DNA of 64,000 nucleotides from Actomonas aquatica (GTDB taxonomy: Bacteria > Verrucomicrobiota > Verrucomicrobiia > Opitutales > Opitutaceae): assembly GCF_019679435.2 (NCBI RefSeq), contig NZ_CP139781.1, positions 2,046,001 to 2,110,000 on the forward strand. Direction: 5' to 3'. Position numbers and translations under genes: made by a program. The notes under the pieces are model-generated. The model did not search any database, was not told where the DNA came from, and saw only the letters and a list, made by a program, of their open reading frames with translations. Below are positions 52,326 to 60,337 of the stretch, in pieces. Numbering within the stretch: the first letter of the stretch is position 1; each line of letters begins with the position of its first letter.

Positions 52326-52804
52326 GACTCACCTCCTTCTTTCTGCGTGTGTTGCGGCTGCGGTTGATACTCGTAGCGGTCGAGACTGAGAAGAAATCGA
52401 ATAGACATAGCGGCCAACTGCACCGCCTCGATTCGGACCGCTTCCTTGCTGGATTTTTGTGGTTCGTAGGTGAGCTGAAGCACCTCCTTTTGAAGCTCGC
52501 CGAACTCTTCACCAACGACGCCAACGGCGTGCAGAGGATCGGTCGGCCAGACCGGAAACTTCCTCGTAGCGCGAGCAACCTCAGCGGCGATGAGTTCGAT
52601 GATTGACGACAGATTAGCGAGGGACAGCCCCACGTGAGTGTAGCGGAGGTCCGCGACACAGTTGCGGGCGTGTTGGATGATCTTGCGGGTTTCGTCGTGG
52701 TTGGCGTATCCGCGCTCTTTGGTGAGGGTCAGTAGTGCCAAGTCGGCGAGGTTTTGCTCGATAAGATCAACGAGTTTGGCCGAGGTGAGTTTGTCGGTTT
52801 TCAC
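52322..52804 (-). CDS. MazG-like nucleotide pyrophosphohydrolase
   Basis: 160 residues. The second half FPVWPTDPLHAVGVVGEEFG, then ELQKEVLQLTYEP and EAVRIEAVQLAAMSIRFLL, matches the all-alpha NTP pyrophosphatase pattern (ExxE followed by ExxD/Q). The first half is an extra helical part. Phages carry such enzymes to change nucleotide pools or alarmone levels. Metal-ligand residues EEFGE seem present. Confidence 0.65.
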   Translation of the reverse strand: MKTDKLTSAKLVDLIEQNLADLALLTLTKERGYANHDETRKIIQHARNCVADLRYTHVGLSLANLSSIIELIAAEVARATRKFPVWPTDPLHAVGVVGEEFGELQKEVLQLTYEPQKSSKEAVRIEAVQLAAMSIRFLLSLDRYEYQPQPQHTQKEGGES

Positions 52805-53958
52805 GCTGCGCCCTCCTCAGCGCTAGGGGTGATGGCGATGCAGTCTGCTGCCTCGAGGTGGGCGAGCTTGATGTAGTCGCACCCTTCATCGGTGGCGAAG
52901 CGGCGGGCGCGCTGCAGGCGCGAGAAGAGGATTCGTTGCCGACCGGGTTGGCGCGACCACCGGCGCATGAGGTCGATCGCGTTCTTCCCACCGGCGATCT
53001 CCATCTTTGCGGCGATGGCTTTGAGGTCGGCCAGCGGCGTGAACTCCGGCAATTCGATGATCGTGTCCAGGCCACCCAAGCGGCCGACAAACTGTTCGAA
53101 GTAGCGCTGGTCGGCTCCCTCGCGGAAGATCTCGGTGAAGACCGGCGTCCAGTTCAGGATGATCGTGCAGCCGGTGTCGTCCTGCAGCTCCTGGAGATAG
53201 TTAAGGACGGGCTGGTTGGGTCCGTGGAGCTTGTTGTAGAGCTTCTGGATGTTGTCGACGATGATGGTGGAATCGGCGCGAACGCACTCGGTGATGCGCA
53301 CGTTGCGCTCCTGCGCCGGTGCGCTGATCGAGACGCTGTAACAGCTTCCCAGCTTAACCTGGAACTTGGAGAGAGAGCCGCGCGAAGGTGCCTCGAGGTG
53401 CACCGTTTTGCCGTGGTTGTTGATCAGAGCGTAGCGCTTGGTCATGCGGCTCTTCCCGGTGCCGGTGCTGCCGACGATCCCGCCAAACTTGCAGACCTCG
53501 GTGGGCTCGCGCTTGGCGTCGATGTAGTCGGCGACGGATTGCCACGTGGGCGTCTCGACGAAGGCCATGCCGCCGGCCTCGCTGTTGAATACGACCCACG
53601 TGCGCAGGGCGTCGGCGATTTCCTTCACGGTTTCGCGCGACCCTTGGATCTTCCCCGTTCCCTTTTGACGGCGGAAATACTTCCCGCCGAGCAGCTGGTA
53701 GAAGAACGCGTCGGAGCGGTCGATGCGCAGCTCACTGCGCACCAGGTGAGCCAGCAGGGGATACTTGCCGGAGAACTCACGTTGATTGACCTGGTAGATG
53801 AAGAGGCAGTCCTCGAAGACTTCCTCGGGGTATCCAGCCTGGACCATCCGAGCTTCAAACTGGCTCAGATCCTTACGGATCGTGAGCCGACCCTCGGGCG
53901 GTTCGGCGGTGATTGCGGTGTTGCCCTTGGCAGGGGCGGTGGGTGCAGTTGCAGTCAT
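52801..53958 (-). CDS. MuB-like transposition ATPase
   Basis: 385 residues; partner of the transposase that binds target DNA and activates strand transfer. Walker A GSTGTGKS at 163-170, a strand-D motif STIIVDNIQKLYNKL as Walker B, and a C-terminal helical tail (ARRFATDEGCDYIKLAHLEA). A 150-residue N-terminal part with HTH-like helices (QFEARMVQAGYPEEVFEDCL) comes before. Downstream of the transposase as B follows A in Mu. Confidence 0.88.
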   Translation of the reverse strand: MTATAPTAPAKGNTAITAEPPEGRLTIRKDLSQFEARMVQAGYPEEVFEDCLFIYQVNQREFSGKYPLLAHLVRSELRIDRSDAFFYQLLGGKYFRRQKGTGKIQGSRETVKEIADALRTWVVFNSEAGGMAFVETPTWQSVADYIDAKREPTEVCKFGGIVGSTGTGKSRMTKRYALINNHGKTVHLEAPSRGSLSKFQVKLGSCYSVSISAPAQERNVRITECVRADSTIIVDNIQKLYNKLHGPNQPVLNYLQELQDDTGCTIILNWTPVFTEIFREGADQRYFEQFVGRLGGLDTIIELPEFTPLADLKAIAAKMEIAGGKNAIDLMRRWSRQPGRQRILFSRLQRARRFATDEGCDYIKLAHLEAADCIAITPSAEEGAA

Positions 53959-54047
53959 GTTTACGATTGGCTGTCGTTGGTTTTTCGTGAACTAGGGCCG
54001 GTCGGCGTTGGCGCGCTGGCCGGTCCGTCTTGGTTGTAGGGGGAAGG

Positions 54048-56087
54048 TCAATACGTGGATTTTTCGCGCTGTTCGCGCAGGCGGCGGGCGCGCTCGGCAT
54101 CGGAGCGGTTGTTGCGGAGGTTGGTGCTCTGGCGGCTGCGCTTCTCGCCCGCGGTCTCGGGCTCGGCTGGGCGGACGAACTCACCGGCCTGAGCGGTGCG
54201 CACGAGGTCGGCGTTGTGCTCGGCGGCTTCGGCGTCGCGGCGCATGAGGCCGCGACCGGCAGCGACCGCGGGGGCGAGGAGCTCGCGAGCGGCTTGCTGC
54301 TTCTGGCCGTAGGCGTGGGCCATCTGCGTGGCGTCGCCGTGAGTCGGGACCAGGGTGCGTTGCACCCAGCCCACGTAGGAGCCGCGGGCGTCGCAGAGGT
54401 GCATGCGGGTGGGGTCGATGGTGCTGACGAAGGTCGCGAACTTTTCACCCGCCGGGAGGCGGCAAGGCTCGCCATCGCTGGCGTAGCAGAGGCCCTCGTA
54501 GTGATGGGTGTCGGGACCGACCTCCATGTCGTCGAAGTGGAAGCGGCCGTCCTTCCCGAGCTTGCGTTCGGTGGCGTGCTCCATGCCTACGATGAGAGGC
54601 ACGAAGTGAGCCGGCAGGCGGGTGAGCTGCGGGCGGTGCAGATCGAAGACCTCGCGGGGGCTCATGCGGCGCGGGTTGGTGAGCGAGGGGTCGGACTCCA
54701 TCGCCAGGCGCAGGGCATCGCGCAACGCCGGGGCGAGTGCGGCCAGCTCGGAGGCCGGTTGCCAGGGCGCGCCCTTGTGCGTGCGCCAGTCGGTGGTGAG
54801 GAAGCCGCAGGCGTTCCACCCTTCCAGCTCGTGCTCGGTGCGCTGGTTCATCTCCTCCTGGATCCGGTCGGCGATCTCGATGGCCTGCCAGAGGCTCGGA
54901 GCGCCAAAGCGGAGCTGCTCGCGCACGGCGGGCGGAAGCGTGGCGGCGACCTTGACGAGTTGGGCGGCGTTGCGGTCGCGGCCGTAGAGGTCGTCGACCG
55001 CGTCGGTGCGGCTGTTGCTACCGGTCTGCGCGGGCATGAGACGGCGGTCGCTCATCTCGTTGTGCACAAGGTTGCCGAGGGATTCCAGCGCGGCCTTGAA
55101 CTTGAAATTACCGCGGGACTGCCCACCGAAGAGGCCGGGCGCGACTGCGCCGTCGCCGATGCTGCCGCGCATGATCTTGAGGGCACCAGCAGAGGCGTCG
55201 AAGAGGTGTTTCTCCACCCGCTCGGAGACGCTCGCCGTGCCGTGCTCCATCATGAGCCAGCAGGCGTCGGCGTTGTATCCAAGATTGCACAACACGTGGA
55301 CCAGGAGGAAGAGCAGTTCCTTTTCCTTGAGGCGCTCGAACTTGCCGGAGCGGTCGTTGAGGAGTTCGGGCTTCATGCCGCGGGCGGCTTGGCAGGCGGA
55401 GAGCAGCTCGATGCAGTGAAACTGGAGTAGTCGACGCAGGCCGGACTGACCCGGCACCATCACCTTGTGGTCGTGCCACATGTCGTCGAAAACCCAACGG
55501 CTGCCAAAGGCGAGACCGGCGCGAGTCGTGAGCACGCCCGGCACCAAGTCATAGGCGGCACGGATGCCGTGGCGGGCCATCGCATCCTGCACCGCGTCGG
55601 GGCGATATTTGCCGCGCATGAGGGTCTCGTAGGACATGCCGTCGGGCATGTCCTGCGACCAGGTGCTGTCCTCGAAACCGGGCGGCAGGATGCGTTGTTT
55701 CCAATCCCGTTGGATGGAGCGCCACGCGGCCTTGTGCTTTCCCCGGAAATCGGCGCAGCGCTGGTGCCAGTGGTCGACGAAGGCGGGGGGGAGGCCCTTG
55801 GTGACCGTGGGGGTCTTGGCCTTGTTGCGCAGCTCAAACCAGTCGCGATTGGCGGCGAGCCAGCGGTCGTAGTAGACCTTCCGGATGGTGCCCTCGCTGA
55901 GCACCGCGCCGGCGTGGGTGCGGCGGGTTTCGGCGAGGATCGCGGCGCGCTTATTGCGGGCGCTGTCGATGCGCAGGCAGAGATCGAGGCGGGCTTCCAC
56001 GTAGGCCTTGCCCTCATCGCTGAGGGAGCCATAGCGCGGATCGGCCATCATGGCCGAGACGGTGAGGGCTGCGTTGTCGGCGACCAT
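54048..56087 (-). CDS. MuA-like DDE transposase
   Basis: 679 residues. DDE core: WVFDDMWHDHKVM (D201/D202), MMEHGTASVSERVEKHL (E281 at the place of the second Asp), KAALESLGNLVHNEM (E335). Spacing of 80 and 54 residues is near MuA. Upstream are helical DNA-binding parts (GTIRKVYYDRWLAANRDW) and downstream a beta-barrel-like region (DGRFHFDDMEVG) and basic tail. The sequence is quite different from MuA but the neighbour genes agree. Confidence 0.85.
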   Translation of the reverse strand: MVADNAALTVSAMMADPRYGSLSDEGKAYVEARLDLCLRIDSARNKRAAILAETRRTHAGAVLSEGTIRKVYYDRWLAANRDWFELRNKAKTPTVTKGLPPAFVDHWHQRCADFRGKHKAAWRSIQRDWKQRILPPGFEDSTWSQDMPDGMSYETLMRGKYRPDAVQDAMARHGIRAAYDLVPGVLTTRAGLAFGSRWVFDDMWHDHKVMVPGQSGLRRLLQFHCIELLSACQAARGMKPELLNDRSGKFERLKEKELLFLLVHVLCNLGYNADACWLMMEHGTASVSERVEKHLFDASAGALKIMRGSIGDGAVAPGLFGGQSRGNFKFKAALESLGNLVHNEMSDRRLMPAQTGSNSRTDAVDDLYGRDRNAAQLVKVAATLPPAVREQLRFGAPSLWQAIEIADRIQEEMNQRTEHELEGWNACGFLTTDWRTHKGAPWQPASELAALAPALRDALRLAMESDPSLTNPRRMSPREVFDLHRPQLTRLPAHFVPLIVGMEHATERKLGKDGRFHFDDMEVGPDTHHYEGLCYASDGEPCRLPAGEKFATFVSTIDPTRMHLCDARGSYVGWVQRTLVPTHGDATQMAHAYGQKQQAARELLAPAVAAGRGLMRRDAEAAEHNADLVRTAQAGEFVRPAEPETAGEKRSRQSTNLRNNRSDAERARRLREQREKSTY

Positions 56088-56090
56088 GGC

Positions 56091-56828
56091 TTAGAGCGTC
56101 TCCTTTACGGCGGCTGTCAGGTCGACCAGCAGGCCGTGGAGGGCCTTGCGTTGCGCCTGTGGGGCGGCGTTGAACGGGCGATCTTTGAGCGCCTCATCGA
56201 GCAGGTTTTGCAGCCGTTCGGTTTTGGTGCGGGCGACTTCGGCAGCGGCCTCGGCGGGGCTGGGTTGGGAGTCGGGGGCCTTGTGCCCCTTGCCGAGCGC
56301 ACCGCCCTTGGCGGCTGATCCCTGCGGGGCTTTGGTGATGCCCCACTCCAGCATCAGCTCGGTCTGGGTCGCCCCATCGGTGATCTTGTGGACGGCGCGC
56401 TTGAGGGCGTCGCGTTCGTCGGTGGTGAGGGCGCTGGGCGGGGTGTCGATCAGCGCGGCGAGGTCGGTGCTGTCTTTGGCGAGGCGCTTGCGGGCCTGCT
56501 TGCCCATTTCCATCCAGCGCCAGGCGGTGGCCTCGGAGACGCCGATCTCCTCTTTCACGGCCGCGCCCCAACTTCTTTCATCGTGAAAGACGTTGAGATC
56601 GTTGCGGCGTCCGCGGCCCTTGTAGGATTGGTGGAGCTGGAGCAGCTCCATGCCTGCCATGACCTGGGAGCCGGTGGAGGCGGCGAGGTGGAGGCCGGCG
56701 AGGTCGACGTAGTGGCGGACCCGTTGCCAGGGCTCGGACTTGGCGGTCGTGATCGCCGGAGAGTCCGAGACGACTTCGACTTCGAGGGCGGGTTGTCTAG
56801 AGGCGGATTTAAGAATGGGTTTAGGCAT
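56091..56828 (-). CDS. Phage early protein, HTH-like
   Basis: 245 residues from MPKPILKSASRQPALEVEVV. The middle part has helices (AGMELLQLHQSYKGRG, EEIGVSEATAWRWMEMGKQA) with an HTH pattern ending in a W-R-W-M recognition-like helix, and a Lys-rich linker to a helical tail. Possible DNA-binding accessory of transposition. 3 bases before the transposase start. Confidence 0.6.
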   Translation of the reverse strand: MPKPILKSASRQPALEVEVVSDSPAITTAKSEPWQRVRHYVDLAGLHLAASTGSQVMAGMELLQLHQSYKGRGRRNDLNVFHDERSWGAAVKEEIGVSEATAWRWMEMGKQARKRLAKDSTDLAALIDTPPSALTTDERDALKRAVHKITDGATQTELMLEWGITKAPQGSAAKGGALGKGHKAPDSQPSPAEAAAEVARTKTERLQNLLDEALKDRPFNAAPQAQRKALHGLLVDLTAAVKETL

Positions 56829-57057
56829 GTGAAATCGGGGCAATAGGGGTCCAACGGGCGGGGTCTCCGGCGAAGAAGAAGCGCAACTCATCGAGCGTGG
56901 GCGGGCTGGCTGGGCCGTAGAAGCGGGCGAGCGTCGCCCAGCACTTCCCGTCCTGCCAAAGGACGCATTGGTAGAGCTGGAAGCCATCGGCGCTCAGGCC
57001 GGCATTGCGCACCACGCAGCCAGGTTCCGTCGGGGTCTGTTTCGGCAGAGGGATCAT
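56821..57057 (-). CDS. Small phage protein
   Basis: 78 residues, MIPLPKQTPTEPGCVVRNAG then FQLYQCVLWQDGKCWATLAR. Strand-rich, one domain. No family recognised. Overlaps the next gene's start by 8 bases. Confidence 0.5.
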   Translation of the reverse strand: MIPLPKQTPTEPGCVVRNAGLSADGFQLYQCVLWQDGKCWATLARFYGPASPPTLDELRFFFAGDPARWTPIAPISHA

Positions 57058-57060
57058 GGC

Positions 57061-57495
57061 TCAGGCTTGCTCCGAAGGTGTGACGGTGGTGTTTTCGCCG
57101 GATGAGTGACGCTGATCGGATACTTCGCCTGGAATCGGAGCTGGAGTCGCTGATGCGTGATCACGGTTCTCGGCTGGCGACACTCGAGGGCACGCTGAAG
57201 GTGCTGCAGGAGCAGGTTGTGAAGCTTGAGGAGCGGGTGTATTCCCACCAGGGGCAGGTCGCGGAGGTAGAGCGCTTGCGCGAAGACCTGCGTTCGTTGC
57301 GGCAGACGTTAGATAGGCTTCTGCTCGGATCGCCGCCTCTCCCGCCTCTGCCAAGAGATTGAGCGCGGTGCGGCGGGTGGTGAAGTCGACGTCGTCGAGG
57401 TGGTCGAAGAGGTGCAACCGCGCCTCGCGAAGCGCGGCGGATGCGCGAGTCGTTTGGAACAGCGCTACATGAAGGGTCTCGTGTTCGGATGGCAT
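57061..57495 (-). CDS. Phage protein overlapping an opposite-strand ORF
   Basis: 144 residues. N-terminal half looks genuine: HETLHVALFQTTRASAALRE then ARLHLFDHLDDVDFTTRRTA. The C-terminal half is Pro/Ala-rich and antisense to a plus-strand coiled-coil ORF, so its protein character may be a reflection of that frame. It fits the close spacing of the minus-strand operon (3 bases to the next gene). Confidence 0.5.
   Translation of the reverse strand: MPSEHETLHVALFQTTRASAALREARLHLFDHLDDVDFTTRRTALNLLAEAGEAAIRAEAYLTSAATNAGLRASALPPRPAPGGNTPAPQASQPAPAAPSACPRVSPAENRDHASATPAPIPGEVSDQRHSSGENTTVTPSEQA
57102..57362 (+). CDS. Possible small coiled-coil protein on the opposite strand
   Basis: 86 residues: MSDADRILRLESELESLMRD then LATLEGTLKVLQEQVVKLEE, a regular heptad pattern throughout. 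It is fully inside the 3' half of a minus-strand gene. The coiled coil seems too regular to be chance, but transcription in this direction is not supported by any neighbour. Confidence 0.4.
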   Translation: MSDADRILRLESELESLMRDHGSRLATLEGTLKVLQEQVVKLEERVYSHQGQVAEVERLREDLRSLRQTLDRLLLGSPPLPPLPRD

Positions 57496-57534
57496 GGTGT
57501 CAGGCGGCGGTGGCAGGTTGTAGTTGGGAAATGG

Positions 57535-57867
57535 TTACGCGGCGGTCTTGAGGAGGTCGTCGATCTCAGCGCGGAGGGCGCGCAGGGAGCCCTTGGGAAG
57601 CTGCAGGAGGAACTCGCGACGGTGCTCCGGATCGGTGAGGCGGCGGACGATGAAATCGCGGTAGGAGTCGATGGGCACGCGATGCCGGGAGCGGGACGAA
57701 CCGTTACCCTTGCCGTCTACCGAGAGCAGATCGCCGCTCTCGATCCAGCCGGCCACGTGGCGGGGGGTGAATCCGAGAGCCTCGGCGATTTCATGCACCG
57801 TCACGACGCGACGACCCGGAAAGTCGAGGCAGGCAAGGATGCGCGTGAACTCCAGTTGCTCAGGCAT
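57535..57867 (-). CDS. Phage HTH regulator (excisionase/MerR-like)
   Basis: 110 residues. VVTVHEIAEALGFTPRHVAG then WIESGDLLSVDGKG matches the winged HTH of excisionase-like proteins (turn into a strand-loop wing with RHRVPIDSYRDFIVRRL). The tail is helical. Probably regulates the early promoter or assists the transposase. Confidence 0.65.
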   Translation of the reverse strand: MPEQLEFTRILACLDFPGRRVVTVHEIAEALGFTPRHVAGWIESGDLLSVDGKGNGSSRSRHRVPIDSYRDFIVRRLTDPEHRREFLLQLPKGSLRALRAEIDDLLKTAA

Positions 57868-57871
57868 GTGA

Positions 57872-58114
57872 TTATCCCTCCGATTTGCCTCCGATGCCCT
57901 TGATCAAGGCTTCGAGTTGCAGTTGGTGTTTTGCCGCCTCCCGGCGATGGTAGAGCGAGCGCTCTGCAAGCAAGGACTCGTTACCGGCAGAGTATTCGAT
58001 GAGGCAGACCAGAATTGCTTCTTGGTCCTGGGGAGAGAGCGCATCGAAGTCGCGGTCACGATAAGCAAGCTTAGTGACGCGGAGCACTGCAGCCCGAAGA
58101 GCAGTCTCATCCAT
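57872..58114 (-). CDS. Small phage protein
   Basis: 80 residues, helical (RAAVLRVTKLAYRDRDFD, LSPQDQEAILVCLIEYSAG). No family recognised. Starts within the end of the Ner-like gene. Confidence 0.5.
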   Translation of the reverse strand: MDETALRAAVLRVTKLAYRDRDFDALSPQDQEAILVCLIEYSAGNESLLAERSLYHRREAAKHQLQLEALIKGIGGKSEG

Positions 58115-58289
58115 TGAGCACCTCCCTGATCTTGGACAGCACGCGTGGGTAGCGCCCGTGGTTGATTGCTTTACTGACGACAGAAACGTCGTGCCCGACC
58201 AACTCGGCTAGGTCGACGAGTCGGAGGTTCCGGCGCTTTCGGGCGACGAGAAGTTGAAATCGTTCTTGCTTTGGAGGCGTGCGGCGCAT
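58107..58289 (-). CDS. Ner/Cro-like HTH regulator
   Basis: 60 residues. HTH: RFQLLVARKRRNLRLVDLAE then LVGHDVSVVSKAINHGRYPR. Size and position as first gene of the early operon match Ner of Mu, which turns down the repressor and early promoters. The two opposing regulator genes are separated by an AT-rich control region. Confidence 0.72.
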   Translation of the reverse strand: MRRTPPKQERFQLLVARKRRNLRLVDLAELVGHDVSVVSKAINHGRYPRVLSKIREVLNG

Positions 58290-58369
58290 TGAAGTCTTGA
58301 AGAAGGTTCAAAAACTAGAACCTAACCAACTTCAACTATTAAATTGAATAGAGTTCAACATTCTCCGCC
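58290..58369. promoter_or_regulatory. Early/lysogeny control region
   Basis: 80 AT-rich bases between the divergent Ner-like and repressor-like genes. It contains the inverted repeat GGTTC-N8-GAACC at 58305-58322 and two TTCAAC copies 23 bases apart (58331, 58354), plus TTGAA copies in the other orientation. These look like operators for the two HTH proteins, overlapping the divergent promoters. Confidence 0.65.
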
Positions 58370-58867
58370 ATGGACCTGGTAGATCGGCTCACTTCTACCC
58401 AGGAAGCTCTCGGCCTGAAAGGTTACCAGATGGCTGGCGAGCTAAGCATCACACCTGAGTGGTATTCCAAGATCACTCGGAGGCGCGAAACAGCCTCTGG
58501 GGACTTGGCGTTGCGACTTGATGAAATGCTGCGACGCCGCCGAATTGATCCCGCTTCATTTTTTGAGGGCGATTCAACTCTGATGGTAAATGAATCCCCC
58601 CTAGAAATAGGTGAAAGAACTCAGGTAGAAGCTCCGTTACAGAGGAAGAATGTCAGTGACTCGATTCCCGGCCGGGTGATTGCACCCAGTGATTATTTTT
58701 CACCCCCCTCACACCCTCCAGACGCAGAAGATATTCACGCTTACGTCGCGAAGCTGGTCGCCGCGACAGGCGGAGATCCGAAGCGCCTCGGATGGCTCAT
58801 GGACGAGCTGCATACCCGATGTGAGGAACGCCGCTTACACTGGCTCAAAAACCCACCCCAAACATGA
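58370..58867 (+). CDS. Phage repressor-like HTH protein
   Basis: 165 residues. HTH at the N-terminus (LTSTQEALGLKGYQMAGELS, EWYSKITRRRETASGD). The middle is a polar linker; the C-terminal part (YVAKLVAATGGDPKRLGWLM) is helical, maybe for oligomer formation. Position opposite the Ner-like gene points to the lysogeny repressor, though no peptidase (LexA-like) domain is present. Base composition is visibly less GC-rich than the surroundings. Confidence 0.68.
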   Translation: MDLVDRLTSTQEALGLKGYQMAGELSITPEWYSKITRRRETASGDLALRLDEMLRRRRIDPASFFEGDSTLMVNESPLEIGERTQVEAPLQRKNVSDSIPGRVIAPSDYFSPPSHPPDAEDIHAYVAKLVAATGGDPKRLGWLMDELHTRCEERRLHWLKNPPQT

Positions 58868-59685
58868 ACACGCTCAAGCCGCCCCAATTCCTGATCTTGG
58901 CAATCGCTTTGCTCCCCGCGCGAATCCTGTTCGCTCAGGCAACCGTGTTTTCGGCCAGCTCCCCAGACGGATCATGGATCGATGCATCGATCTACTCTCA
59001 ACCCAGTTTGGAGCCCTTTGATTTTGGAGCCCAAATCACAGTCGATCCCTCCTCGTTAACCATCAGTTTCGACGAGGTCGTTTTTTCCCTTCCAGCCTTC
59101 AGTGCGACAAACGCTTTCAGCTTTACCAACGGCTTCGGTCAGACCGACGACTACACGATTACAGCCGAGGTCGATGTGTCTTCTTTTCGTGTGACGATGC
59201 CAGAGCGCTCCTTTGATCTAGTCGCCGGAACGGGAGGAATCTACGTCGCGCAAAATTCCTATGCCTATTCACCGAGCACGTCTAGTGCCGTAGTCGAAGG
59301 GTCTTTCTCAGGAAGCTATTCCGTTGTTGGCCCCAATGGCACCACGTCTGGCAGCTTCGATAGTCAGATGGATGACCTGATCTACTACGCTTTTCCAGCA
59401 CGTCTCGACACCTCCGATTGGCCGAATCAACTTACGTTCGAGAGCGCCTATAACTTCATGTTTGGAGTCAGTCAGGATCTTGTGACGGTTGAGGTTGACG
59501 GGCGAAGCATTTCAGCGGGAGTGCAGTCGTGGACGTTTAACGCGCAGATGAGTATCGGCCCCGCGTTCATTCCTGGTCAGCTCGAAAACCTTACGGCGGT
59601 TCCTGAACCTAGCGCCTTCGCCACCATCTTCGCGCTCGTTGCTCTCGGGTGGGTATTGTTTCTTCGACGAAGGGAGGGACGATGA
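58864..59685 (+). CDS. PEP-CTERM exported protein (moron)
   Basis: 273 residues. Signal peptide (LILAIALLPARILFAQA) and beta-rich secreted body (TNAFSFTNGFGQTDDYTITA). It ends in the PEP-CTERM sorting signal: VPEPSAFATIFALVALGW then LFLRRREGR. This signal is handled by an exosortase and is common in Verrucomicrobiota. In a prophage it is cargo, not needed for the phage. Starts inside the end of the repressor gene. Less GC-rich than neighbours. Confidence 0.82.
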   Translation: MNTLKPPQFLILAIALLPARILFAQATVFSASSPDGSWIDASIYSQPSLEPFDFGAQITVDPSSLTISFDEVVFSLPAFSATNAFSFTNGFGQTDDYTITAEVDVSSFRVTMPERSFDLVAGTGGIYVAQNSYAYSPSTSSAVVEGSFSGSYSVVGPNGTTSGSFDSQMDDLIYYAFPARLDTSDWPNQLTFESAYNFMFGVSQDLVTVEVDGRSISAGVQSWTFNAQMSIGPAFIPGQLENLTAVPEPSAFATIFALVALGWVLFLRRREGR

Positions 59686-60086
59686 GCTACACTGTTTTCT
59701 CGAAGTCGGAGAGCAGCCTCGGGCTAGAATGCTCTGTTTGTCACAAGGTGATCAAAGTCGAACGCGCCCGCCTTGGAACAGAGATTCAGTGCGTGTGTGG
59801 CCATCGAAACACGATTGTAAATGGGGACACTGGTCCGGCATCGGCGGAGGCGCCAACTCAAGAATCAAGTGACCCAAGTTTGGCTCATTGCCCGGATTGC
59901 AAGGGAGCCGTAGCGGCGACGGCTCATGTCTGTCCGCATTGTGGTTCCAGAAGGCGCTGGTATTGGCAGGGAATTGCTGCGCGACAGGGGGACGTTGGCC
60001 AGATCGTAAAAGCCGTTATTGGCGTCACCGGTTCCCTGATCGCACTGAGCTTTTTTGGCGGCTGTGTTTGGCTGCTCAATGGATAG
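59682..60086 (+). CDS. Zinc-ribbon membrane protein (moron)
   Basis: 134 residues; ATG overlaps the PEP-CTERM gene stop. Two zinc ribbons: LGLECSVCHKVIKVERARLG with QCVCGH, then LAHCPDCKGAVAATAHVC with PHCGSR. One membrane helix at the C-terminus (VTGSLIALSFFGGCVWLL). Cytoplasmic ribbons anchored to the membrane. Possibly cotranscribed with the PEP-CTERM protein. Function unknown. Confidence 0.7.
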   Translation: MSYTVFSKSESSLGLECSVCHKVIKVERARLGTEIQCVCGHRNTIVNGDTGPASAEAPTQESSDPSLAHCPDCKGAVAATAHVCPHCGSRRRWYWQGIAARQGDVGQIVKAVIGVTGSLIALSFFGGCVWLLNG

Positions 60087-60104
60087 CTACCTCCTCCTGT
60101 AGCC

Positions 60105-60245
60105 ATGCCCGACATTCCGCTCTGGATCCTGATTCCCGCGGGCCTACTCGCATGGCTGGCGGGTATGGCGATTCTCTTCGGAATGATTAACGAGTTTCTC
60201 ACCCGCGGACCTGAGTCCGATGAAGAACGAAAAGACGCGGACTAG
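60105..60245 (+). CDS. Very small membrane protein
   Basis: 46 residues: MPDIPLWILIPAGLLAWLAG then MAILFGMINEF, one membrane helix and an acidic tail (GPESDEERKDAD). It follows the zinc-ribbon gene closely. Its good membrane topology suggests a real gene. Confidence 0.5.
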   Translation: MPDIPLWILIPAGLLAWLAGMAILFGMINEFLTRGPESDEERKDAD

Positions 60246-60337
60246 ACGATTCCGCGCACAAAAACCGGAATGGAGTGAACCGTGTGTATGGACGGGGTGA
60301 CCCCCTCCTGAGGTCCTGTTAGTCTCGTGGCGTTCGT

